Shown: positions 56,722 to 64,000 of the stretch, piece after piece | How positions within the stretch are numbered: position 1 is the stretch's first letter | How the letters are laid out: each line of letters starts with the position of its first letter | Assembly: GCA_938084685.1 (NCBI GenBank) | Contig: CALKGE010000004.1 | Location: 124,001-188,000 of the forward strand | Reading direction: 5' to 3' | Source: an uncultured Pirellulaceae bacterium | Lineage (GTDB): Bacteria; Planctomycetota; Planctomycetia; Pirellulales; Pirellulaceae | DNA length: 64,000 bases | The notes under the pieces: model-generated | The model's database searches: none | Seen by the model: only the letters and a program-made list of their open reading frames with translations | What the model was told of the DNA's origin: nothing | Program-made: the position numbers and the translations under genes

Positions 56722-59106
56722 TTATTTTGATTGAAATAACGAGGACTGCACAATTGCAATCATCAGTTTTTTCAAATTGTACTGGTTGTTGATAAACTGT
56801 GTCGTCAGTTCGGAAACTTCTGCTTCATCGGTAAACTCGAGCGTCCTCCCGAGTGCGTAGGTTGTTAGTTTCTTCACCAGTGCACGAGCGAACCGTTCAG
56901 ACTCATGTTCGATCATGTACTTCTGGAAATCAACAACTCCATCTACCTCAGCACCAGTAGGAAGTTTTGCGTGAGAATCCAGCTCCGCCTGAACAGCCTG
57001 GCCACGCACTAACCGCAATCCGGTTTCTCGCCAGCGTCCAATGGCATCGTAGTTTTCAAATGGAATTCCCCAAGGGTCAATCTGTCGGTGACAACTATTG
57101 CAACTCGCCTTTTCCCGATGAAGTTCCAATTGCCTTTTGATCGTCAGCGACGCCAAATCTTCTTTTTCCGATTCCAGTGCAGGGACATCTGGAGGTGGTG
57201 GTGCTGGCGGGTCATCCAGCAACCGATCCAAAATCCACACCGCGCGCTTGATCGGATGGGAATCTTCTCCGTTGGAATTGATAAGCAGAAAGCTCCCTTG
57301 GGTCATGAGACCGCCACGATTCTCATGTCCCTGAAGTTGTACCCGCACAAACTGGCTACTTCCTGGATCCGGTAATCCATAGTGCCGCGCCAATGACTGA
57401 TTGATTACCACGAAATCACTTCGCAACAAATTCAATACGCTCAAATCGTGATACAAGACTTCACCCACAAACCTCACGGTCTCTTCAGCCATCTGGCTCT
57501 TGAGCCGTTCATCAAAGTCTTTGTAGTACTGAGGGTTAATGGCGATCCGATGAAGTCCTGACAGATCAAGCCACTGGGACGTAAAGTTGCGCACGAACTG
57601 CCAGCTCCGCTCATCCTCCAACATTCTTTCAACCTGCAATTCCAACTCTGCCGGTTTAGACAGCTTCTTTTTATCCGCCAAATCAAAGAGCTGCTGATCT
57701 GGCATGGAGCTCCAGAGGAAGTAGGACAAACGCGTTGCCAATTCATGCTCGGTCAGAGACTGAACTTTCCTACCAAGCCCACCAGGCTTACCCGGCTTGC
57801 CAGGCTCAATCGGCTCAGCAAGAAAAAGGAATTCGGGAGAAATCAAAACTAATGCCAGTGTTTCCCGAATGGCGTCTTCAAACGACTCACTCTCCCGTGC
57901 GATGGAGTTATGAAAGTCGACAATTTTGGCAACCTCGGTTTTTGTCACGGGACGCCGAAACGCTCGTCGCATGAACTCACTCACCACCCGCTCTACGTAG
58001 CCCGCTTCTTCGACACCTTCCTGCGGCAGAATATTGATATGGTGCTGTGGAGGCCAATTGTCATAAATCGGTCCCTCAAAGGTGACGCTCTTTATGTAGA
58101 TATTCGGTTCTGTGGATGGAGGCCGGGGCTCCCCTTTTTTCGGCACCGGTTCAGGCAACGCGGTCAGGTTTTTCAAACGAATCTGAATTCCAGGATACTT
58201 GGGATTTTTACCCGGTAGAGGGAATGATTCTATCCTTCCTTCAAAGACCAGCGTTTCCGGCTCTGCTTCCGATCCCACGACTTCGGTCACCGCCAGCCGG
58301 CCACTCGGTGACAACGTATCACTACGAATCCCGATATTAACCTCCATCTCCGGTACTGGCTTACCATCCGGAATCACCGAGTATGCCTGAACGGTAACCC
58401 GTATTTTTCCGGCTCGAGGAAACCTGGTAATTCCCGCGATGAATTGCTGTCGTCCGTCGAGCATTTCCCCGTTGACACTATTATCCCTGGCACCTTGGAT
58501 ACTTTTTTGTACAACCTGCGAAAACACTTCTGGTTGATCCCCAGTCACTATCGCCTTGTTCAGCGCCAACCTGGCGGCCGCCAGATAGTATTCCATTTGC
58601 AAAGGAGAGATCCCCAGCACCTGACCATTGTTTAAAAACCCGTCGACCGACTTCGATTCCGGCGGCAGATTTTCGGCATAATCAAACTCGATTCCCAGCA
58701 AATCCCGCAAGGTATTGTTGTATTCGTAGTTCGTCAGCCGACGAAAAACCACTTTCCCACCCGTACTCCGCTTCGCTTCCGTCGCGCCGGAAATTTCAGT
58801 GGTAAGCCAATCCACCACGATCTGCCTCTCCGCTTCCGGCAGGGCTTCTGCGTCAGCAGGAGGCATTTTTCCCTGGTTGATTCGATTCAAGGCATCGTGC
58901 CAGGTCTCCCCATCCACACCACTGTAGAGATCCGGATCTAACAATGTCATGCGGGGACTGGCTTCCCCCTCCGGACCATGACAGTCATAACAATACTGTT
59001 TCAGAACAGGTTCCACTCTGGAACGAAAGGTCTTCAAGTCCGGTTCGGCGGCAGAAACGACGGAAACCAGCAGCGTGGCGGTTAATATCAGAATTCGATG
59101 AAGCAT
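56722..59106 (-). CDS. DUF1592/DUF1588/DUF1585 protein with N-terminal cytochrome module
   Basis: A 794-residue exported protein with signal peptide at residues 1-20. A planctomycete cytochrome-C-like module has a single CYDCH haem motif at 39-43 and KMPP further on. It is followed by DUF1587 (RRLTNYEYNNTLRDLLG), a DUF1595-like part, DUF1592 (LATRLSYFLWSSMPDQQLFDLA), DUF1588 (MTQGSFLLINSNGEDSHPI) and DUF1585 (YALGRTLEFTDEAEV). A second CNSCH motif lies near residue 680. The order of domains is the standard one. The reaction is unknown, and a redox role in glycan or lipid breakdown is commonly assumed. Confidence 0.93.
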   Translation of the reverse strand: MLHRILILTATLLVSVVSAAEPDLKTFRSRVEPVLKQYCYDCHGPEGEASPRMTLLDPDLYSGVDGETWHDALNRINQGKMPPADAEALPEAERQIVVDWLTTEISGATEAKRSTGGKVVFRRLTNYEYNNTLRDLLGIEFDYAENLPPESKSVDGFLNNGQVLGISPLQMEYYLAAARLALNKAIVTGDQPEVFSQVVQKSIQGARDNSVNGEMLDGRQQFIAGITRFPRAGKIRVTVQAYSVIPDGKPVPEMEVNIGIRSDTLSPSGRLAVTEVVGSEAEPETLVFEGRIESFPLPGKNPKYPGIQIRLKNLTALPEPVPKKGEPRPPSTEPNIYIKSVTFEGPIYDNWPPQHHINILPQEGVEEAGYVERVVSEFMRRAFRRPVTKTEVAKIVDFHNSIARESESFEDAIRETLALVLISPEFLFLAEPIEPGKPGKPGGLGRKVQSLTEHELATRLSYFLWSSMPDQQLFDLADKKKLSKPAELELQVERMLEDERSWQFVRNFTSQWLDLSGLHRIAINPQYYKDFDERLKSQMAEETVRFVGEVLYHDLSVLNLLRSDFVVINQSLARHYGLPDPGSSQFVRVQLQGHENRGGLMTQGSFLLINSNGEDSHPIKRAVWILDRLLDDPPAPPPPDVPALESEKEDLASLTIKRQLELHREKASCNSCHRQIDPWGIPFENYDAIGRWRETGLRLVRGQAVQAELDSHAKLPTGAEVDGVVDFQKYMIEHESERFARALVKKLTTYALGRTLEFTDEAEVSELTTQFINNQYNLKKLMIAIVQSSLFQSK

Positions 59107-59142
59107 AAACTCATTCTATCACTGAATCGCTTTTTGTAATCA

Positions 59143-60363
59143 TCATTTAAGATGAATCGCAAGCGGAGCTTTCATTGACTGAGGGCTTGTCGCTGCACTT
59201 ACTTCCTGCGGATTAAATACGAAATGCAACCAATACCTCAGATGTATGTACTTGCTTGCCCCCAGATGTTCACGTGCAACCGGAGTACGTTGCAGATAAA
59301 CCGCTCCATCAGCGGAAAGACGGATTACGTCATTCGCGTCATGTCCGAATTTATCAACTGCCAGCGCAAGACACTTCTTCGAATCCATCACATGCGCCCA
59401 GCCTTCTGCATGAAAACGATCCCCGGGTTGCTGAGCTCCCACGGCCAGCTGCTTCCATTGCTTACCCGCTCCCTGACGAACTTCCCAGGTATATTTCCCT
59501 TCCTTGGGTATTTTGAAATAGTGGCTCCTCAGTTCCGCTGATTCGTTCCCTGCCAGTCTGGAGTAAAGCTGCGTCGTTGTTCCAAAATCGATCAACGTCG
59601 GAGCTTGTCTCGTAGGAGCATCCAACTTCAGTTTCATTGGGACTGCCAACGCTTTCACTTCCCGACCCGGGTCATAGACCTGCCAATCGACCTGCACCCA
59701 GCTTCGTGACACATCAAAAGAAAGTGTCACATTGCTATGCACCTTATTAAGTCCCAGCTGGCTTGCCTGAACTGAATAGCCAAGCCGGGTCGACCAGGGG
59801 CCTTCTTTAAGAACCTTTAGTTCTACCTTACTGTTCCCGGTCACCTCGACTTCATCACCGCTGTTGAGTTTCAAGACAAGTCTGCTGGCTGAAGGGTCCC
59901 AAAAATCATATTCTTCAAACTGGAACTCCTGCAGGATCCCCTGAAGATGCGTATCCAATTTCCAATGCAGATAAGGCCGGTTCGTCAGGGTGATACCATC
60001 ACGACTGCGTTGCAATCGGAACCCACGAATCTCCGGACTTGTTTCCCCCGTCTCCAGTCGCTGCACTTTGAATTCCCGGGAAGCATAAGGGGGAAGTGTA
60101 ACACGAAAATCAACCTGGAATCGGCGAATATGTTCACCTGACTCTGCAGGTAAAAATTGAGCGGGCAGAACTCGATCACCATGCAGCAACTTAAACTGAG
60201 TACTGCGCGGCACAGCTTCGGGCCATTGAAAAATAGTACCAGCAGGAAAATTACTACGGTGCAAACCTGCCGTCTCGTTCACAACCATGGTGACTTCCTG
60301 AGCCTGAGCCAAAGTAACTGCCAGGAAAAGCAGCAGAGAGATATAACCAGAGCGAAACATCAT
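59143..60363 (-). CDS. secreted beta-rich protein, possibly RIFT-barrel polysaccharide-lyase-like
   Basis: A 406-residue exported protein (signal peptide at residues 1-22, ends AQAQ) that I cannot place firmly. The start (VTMVVNETAGLHRSNFPAGTIFQWPE) and the beta-rich pattern with DFWDPSASRLVLKLNSGDE resemble the N-terminal RIFT-barrel part of PcRGLX/YetA-like proteins, which include exo-acting rhamnogalacturonan lyases. It is shorter than full members and lacks the later catalytic barrel, so enzymatic activity is doubtful. It is upstream of the DUF1592 gene by 36 nt and may share its transcript. Confidence 0.6.
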   Translation of the reverse strand: MMFRSGYISLLLFLAVTLAQAQEVTMVVNETAGLHRSNFPAGTIFQWPEAVPRSTQFKLLHGDRVLPAQFLPAESGEHIRRFQVDFRVTLPPYASREFKVQRLETGETSPEIRGFRLQRSRDGITLTNRPYLHWKLDTHLQGILQEFQFEEYDFWDPSASRLVLKLNSGDEVEVTGNSKVELKVLKEGPWSTRLGYSVQASQLGLNKVHSNVTLSFDVSRSWVQVDWQVYDPGREVKALAVPMKLKLDAPTRQAPTLIDFGTTTQLYSRLAGNESAELRSHYFKIPKEGKYTWEVRQGAGKQWKQLAVGAQQPGDRFHAEGWAHVMDSKKCLALAVDKFGHDANDVIRLSADGAVYLQRTPVAREHLGASKYIHLRYWLHFVFNPQEVSAATSPQSMKAPLAIHLK

Positions 60364-60453
60364 GATCGGTACTTTCCGTTTCTCGATTTATACGCTGCCC
60401 GACATGCACACAGCTCATAACGCGCACCGTTACAGCACCCCCAGGATGCGAAA

Positions 60454-61395
60454 CTAACCAGCAGTAGATTCCTCCCGGAATTTCATCTCCGCTTCCAATA
60501 GCGTACTGGCAACCCGAGCAATCTCCTCTGCCTGAGCCTCGTCGACAGGTGACATCATGGGCAGCAGTGGCCCAGTCTCGGCAACTCCCGCACCCGCCAC
60601 AGCCGAATGCAGGACACGAACCGGGTTGATTCCATTACGCAAATCTTCCAGCGGCTTAAATATTTCACGCACCTGATCTGCAGCATCAAAATCCCCTGAT
60701 TGAATCAATCGCAGCATGTGCATCGACAACGCCGGTGCAATACAAACGCAACCAGATGTAAACGCAGTCACGCCGTATTTTTGCATATGGGGCAACGCGG
60801 GTTGTTCTCCAATTCCGCTGACAATCATTTCCGTGCCGACGGCATCCTTCAAACGCCGAAGGTATTCGTCCTCAGCCGGATCATCTCGAACAATAGCGTA
60901 TTTAATCCACGAAACGGATCCGTCCTCCACCAGACGTTTGACATGCTCAACTTCGATATACCCGAGCTGTTTAATGTAGACGACGGCCGGCTTCCCAGCT
61001 GCCTGCACAAAATCACCAATCGCTCGCTCCACCCCTTCATACGTCACCACATTTGGTTGCGGTAACACCATAGCCGTGGGAAACGCTGACTGACAGATAA
61101 CTTTGGCCTGATCCATCATCATTCCATAAGAAGATCCGACAGATGGAATCACCAACGAATCAGCAGAAACGATCTCTTCGAGCATGGCAAGCAACTCGCC
61201 GTACTGGCTGGGAGCAACATGATACAGCAAAGCATTGCCACCATAGAGCAGCGTCGAGACACCTCCTGCTTCCAAATGTTCCACAATCTTACGATTTTCA
61301 CCTTCGTTGAGACTCAGATCTGCATTACGAGCCACAGGAGGAACGGAGACAACACTGCCAGCTAAATCCTGTTGCGTGATACGAGTGGTTTGCAT
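60454..61395 (-). CDS. DapA/NAL-family aldolase or lyase
   Basis: A 313-residue class I aldolase of the dihydrodipicolinate synthase/N-acetylneuraminate lyase family. The TIM barrel is seen from LNEGENRKIVEHLEAGGVSTLLYGGNAL to SGCVCIAPALSMHML. The Schiff-base lysine is probably in the VSWIKYAIVRDD stretch (about residue 170). The GxTGE-type motif is replaced by YGGNALLYH, so the substrate is not dihydrodipicolinate. With the sialidase-fold protein and transporter next door, a sugar-acid or sialic-acid-like substrate is suggested by context only. Confidence 0.88.
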   Translation of the reverse strand: MQTTRITQQDLAGSVVSVPPVARNADLSLNEGENRKIVEHLEAGGVSTLLYGGNALLYHVAPSQYGELLAMLEEIVSADSLVIPSVGSSYGMMMDQAKVICQSAFPTAMVLPQPNVVTYEGVERAIGDFVQAAGKPAVVYIKQLGYIEVEHVKRLVEDGSVSWIKYAIVRDDPAEDEYLRRLKDAVGTEMIVSGIGEQPALPHMQKYGVTAFTSGCVCIAPALSMHMLRLIQSGDFDAADQVREIFKPLEDLRNGINPVRVLHSAVAGAGVAETGPLLPMMSPVDEAQAEEIARVASTLLEAEMKFREESTAG

Positions 61396-61545
61396 GACGT
61401 TCTTTCTACTTTATGTTTCTAATTCCATGGATATTTTACCACGACGACGCGGTGAACCGTTGATGGGCGTTAGCAATCACAGCCCGCGTTTTAGCGAGTC
61501 CTCGCTTGCTAAACGTGAAAAACGCCGCCCACCTGGCCCACCGGA

Positions 61546-62592
61546 TCATGTCTTTTCAATCTGGGCGACTTTTCCCGTGTCCACCGACTGCTGCGCGGCG
61601 ATACACATCGCTACCGACCATCGCCCGTCTTCTCCGGCAGCATGCAACGCACCATCCTGGCGTACCGCCTGGCACATCATTGCCATTTGATCACGAAGTT
61701 CAAATACTTCGCCGGTGATACGATCCGGTGTCAAATCCAGTACTTCGTCCTGCTGAGTGTTATAGGCTTTCAGAGCGAACGTCGGGTGCAGGGTTCGATC
61801 CTGCGCACCACTCCAACTCGCCCAAATCGCTCCTTCGGTTCCTGACACTTTCGCAGTCTGGTGATGTTCGAAAGCACTCAACGTTTGAGTAATCACGGCG
61901 TAGGCCCCACTTTCGAAGTTCATCAAGGCACTGAAGTTATCCTGCAATTCCAGATGACCCTCCTGACGCGAATTCGCTCTGGCAAATACCGTCGTGGGAT
62001 CGCCAGCCTTCTGCAAGTACCATCGAGCGAGATCAAAAAAGTGAATTGGTTCTTCCAGGATCCAATTCCCTACTCGTTCGATATCAAATCGCCAGCCATC
62101 GGCACCATGACGGTACGGCTTTCTCGACAACTCCACCAGGCAATACTGTGGATCTCCGATAAACCCTTCGTCGATCAGGTCTTTGACTTTCTTCCAGAGT
62201 GAGGACAATCGCAGTTCGTGTCCGACACTCAGTAATCTGCCGTTAGCGCGAGCTGCGTCAACGATCGCATTACAATCCTCCAGCGTGATGGCCATCGGCT
62301 TTTCCAGCAGGACATGTTTTCCGGCTTCCAAAGCAGCCACTGCAACCTGACGATGCAAGAAGCTGGGTACCACGACATCCACCACATCGATCTCGTCCAA
62401 TGCAATCAGTTCACGATAATCCTGCGTGACCAATGCGTCGGGATACCTGGAACGTGCTGAATCGCACGTCGCCTCCGATTTGGCAGCAATCCCATAAACT
62501 TCCGCTCCTGCGGTGGCAGTAATAGCGTCAGCATGGCAGTTTCCCCATGCCCCAAACCCTACCACTCCGAATCTGACTGCATCCTCACTCAT
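61546..62592 (-). CDS. Gfo/Idh/MocA family oxidoreductase, cytosolic
   Basis: A 348-residue NAD(P)-dependent oxidoreductase without signal peptide. The Rossmann fold begins FGVVGFGAWGNCHADAI with GxGxxG (about residues 10-15). The catalytic-lysine motif is in LLEKPMAITLEDC. The C-terminal half shows DGWRFDIERVGNWILEEPIHFFDLARWY, the substrate-binding side with a His. I use the ATG at 62592 (a TTG lies one codon before). The substrate is unknown. It is 8 nt downstream of the sialidase-fold gene, so it is in one operon. Confidence 0.93.
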   Translation of the reverse strand: MSEDAVRFGVVGFGAWGNCHADAITATAGAEVYGIAAKSEATCDSARSRYPDALVTQDYRELIALDEIDVVDVVVPSFLHRQVAVAALEAGKHVLLEKPMAITLEDCNAIVDAARANGRLLSVGHELRLSSLWKKVKDLIDEGFIGDPQYCLVELSRKPYRHGADGWRFDIERVGNWILEEPIHFFDLARWYLQKAGDPTTVFARANSRQEGHLELQDNFSALMNFESGAYAVITQTLSAFEHHQTAKVSGTEGAIWASWSGAQDRTLHPTFALKAYNTQQDEVLDLTPDRITGEVFELRDQMAMMCQAVRQDGALHAAGEDGRWSVAMCIAAQQSVDTGKVAQIEKT

Positions 62593-62600
62593 CAAATCTA

Positions 62601-63791
62601 CTATTCCTTTATTCCCGTATATACCGTCTTCCCGTATTTCCCGTTTGGTGCCTTCAAGTCCTGCAATCGAAGGGCCGACACAGCAACATCTTCTTTATTC
62701 ACACTGTGCACGATGAGCAATTTATTCTTCCACACATAGCCGTGAGGATACTGCCAGCCATCCAATTTATGCTGCCCTTCAAATCGTTTCGTCGTCGGCT
62801 CATTTCGAACAATAAAACAACGAGTCATCGACTCGCCCCGATCATCACTAACGGAAAGCACCAAAGCACGTCGATCGAATTTCTTATGCAGCGTATTTCC
62901 CACGAGATACTTCTGACCACCTGGTAAACTCCCGACGGCAAAGCGAGCCGTACTGTCCGGGATTCCAGAATCTGTGAAAGGCTCCCAACTCTGCCCCGAA
63001 TCCATACTGCGAGAAACAAGCAGTTGCCCCGTATAGTTTCTGAAGAAGCCAACGACATCATGCTTCCGTTCCATGAAGTTCGGCTCAGCATAACCAATCC
63101 GGGTAATATCGCCTTCGGTCAACTTCGCAATGGACCATCCCGAACTCAACGACTGCCCCTCGTGATAAATCAGCTTGGCACGTTTCGTTTCGCGGTCCTC
63201 TTCCGAGACATATTCGCCTCCCATCAACAGACGACCTCCACGAAGCAGCAGAGGTGGATTGATAAAGAAACCATCGGTGATTCGAGTTGGGTTCGACCAA
63301 TGATGTCCGTCATCGGACTGAGTGTGATAAAGTGCTGTGTCCGGATGAAAATTCTTACCGGGTGTCATGGTGAAGAAGAGTGTCAGTTTTTCCTGCCAGA
63401 CCAGGAATCCGGCAGCAACGAATACATGGTTTTCCGCACCCGGTATCTGATTCTCTGCAAACACTCCGCGCACCCCGGTCCACTGCCGACCATTTTTGCT
63501 TGTCGAAATCGCCAGACGCTGTCCTGGTTCATCTTCCCCGACCTTACCATGGGACCAGACACAGAAAAGGCGGTTCCGAAATTGAATGAGCGCCGGGTGA
63601 TGGCAGAACTTATAATTATCCTCTGTTGCTCGATACACATAACTTAGTCGGCTAGCGATGCTGGAAGCTAGCGGGGTAACCCCATCGGCACCGGCCTTAT
63701 AAATCCGCGAATCAACCTCAACAACAGGTCCTGCTGCAAGCAAAGGGCAGGCCCCTAGCAAAACGACGGCTATTTTCAGTATTTCTATCAT
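62601..63791 (-). CDS. secreted sialidase-fold (BNR) protein
   Basis: 396 residues from the ATG at 63791, where MIEILKIAVVLLGACPLLA makes a signal peptide. The frame is open upstream only because it overlaps the MFS gene. The six-bladed propeller is visible through repeated Asp-box-like turns (STSKNGRQWTG, TQSDDGHHWSNP, SRSMDSGQSWEPF, SVSDDRGESM) and the HHPALIQFRNRLFCVWSHG start. The arginine triad of true sialidases cannot be verified, so it may be an exo-glycosidase-like or binding protein. The start overlaps the end of the MFS transporter gene (ATGA). Confidence 0.85.
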   Translation of the reverse strand: MIEILKIAVVLLGACPLLAAGPVVEVDSRIYKAGADGVTPLASSIASRLSYVYRATEDNYKFCHHPALIQFRNRLFCVWSHGKVGEDEPGQRLAISTSKNGRQWTGVRGVFAENQIPGAENHVFVAAGFLVWQEKLTLFFTMTPGKNFHPDTALYHTQSDDGHHWSNPTRITDGFFINPPLLLRGGRLLMGGEYVSEEDRETKRAKLIYHEGQSLSSGWSIAKLTEGDITRIGYAEPNFMERKHDVVGFFRNYTGQLLVSRSMDSGQSWEPFTDSGIPDSTARFAVGSLPGGQKYLVGNTLHKKFDRRALVLSVSDDRGESMTRCFIVRNEPTTKRFEGQHKLDGWQYPHGYVWKNKLLIVHSVNKEDVAVSALRLQDLKAPNGKYGKTVYTGIKE

Positions 63792-64000
63792 GCCAATTCC
63801 CCCTCGGCAGCATCTTTGGTTTCCGGAGCAAACGCAAGTACTACCAATGCCAACAAAAACAGTACGGATAATACTGCTCCGACTTCGACCTCTGTCAGAG
63901 CCCATTTGCTTTGCATGGTTCCCGTAAGAATCAACATCGGGGCAGCCAGAATACGTCCCGCATTAAAACAGAAGCCAGTACCAGTGCCGCGTATTCGCGT
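63788..64000 (-). CDS. MFS transporter, C-terminal part (cut by window end)
   Basis: 71 codons up to the window edge. The segment TRIRGTGTGFCFNAGRILAA is a strong match for the conserved motif of sugar or organic-acid MFS transporters. It is followed by a last transmembrane helix (AVLSVLFLLALVVLAFAPET) and a charged tail ending in EGELA. The TGA overlaps the ATG of the sialidase-fold gene. The substrate probably relates to the cluster (sugar acids), by inference. Confidence 0.85.
   Translation of the reverse strand, partial: TRIRGTGTGFCFNAGRILAAPMLILTGTMQSKWALTEVEVGAVLSVLFLLALVVLAFAPETKDAAEGELA

Noticed and set aside
1..64000. Search for rRNA genes, insertion sequences and integrase genes
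   Set aside because: No rRNA, transposase or integrase was recognised; the only RNA gene seen is tRNA-Pro.

Overview
The window comes from the chromosome of a planctomycete. The marker families are seen directly: two giant secreted proteins that begin with the planctomycete LEPR-XLL type N-terminus (LESLEDRRLLA), DUF1501 and DUF1552 proteins with twin-arginine leaders, a DUF1592-type protein with an N-terminal CxxCH cytochrome module, a PVC-type haem-binding CxxCH dehydrogenase-like protein, and a BBP2-like porin. Base composition looks moderate (about half G+C). I cannot name genus or species from the sequence alone.

Layout. 1-1008: 5' part of topA (minus). 1480-7159: a plus-strand run with an acidic PpiD/SurA-like membrane protein, a DJ-1/PfpI protein, an anchored hypothetical, endonuclease IV and a DUF2007 protein. 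7140-12066: a minus-strand metal uptake locus with a beta-barrel protein, a ZnuA/MntA-type binding protein, a His-tailed anchored protein, an ATPase, and a permease fused to a DtxR-like repressor as in chlamydial YtgCR. Two matching palindromes lie upstream of the barrel gene and the binding-protein gene. 12303-15882: GNAT acetyltransferase, an M16 peptidase pair (one without and one with HxxEH) and nucleoside diphosphate kinase. 16251-18660: a decayed island beside tRNA-Pro(GGG), with an AbiEi antitoxin, a 36-codon stump of its partner, a fragment of a TOTE conflict-system primase, and two small coupled genes. 18733-22548: a 10-bp tandem repeat, pyrF, a TVP38/DedA-like protein, a DEAD-box helicase and a RidA protein.

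22593-29534: a possible lectin-like secreted protein, the DUF1501 plus CxxCH-dehydrogenase pair and a porin. 29819-45816: two tandem paralogous giant genes built of Calx-beta-like units with C-terminal dockerin-like repeats. The upstream paralogue is split by a frameshift that sits exactly at the end of a 75-nt internal duplication. 46293-64000: mostly secreted or catabolic genes. They include Gfo/Idh/MocA oxidoreductases, an esterase-like hydrolase, an M81 peptidase, an EEP-family phosphatase/nuclease, a GIDE-LemA-TerB fusion, a DUF2237 protein, a sugar isomerase-like protein, the DUF1592/DUF1552 pair, and a cluster with a DapA-family lyase, an oxidoreductase, a sialidase-fold protein and an MFS transporter cut by the window end.

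How the genes work together. The metal locus forms one uptake system with a plausible built-in regulator. The last 20 kb reads as glycan or organic-acid scavenging typical of heterotrophic marine planctomycetes, which is inference from families. The giant proteins are probably cell-surface or matrix proteins. The 16-18.6 kb stretch is a former defence or mobile island now mostly broken.
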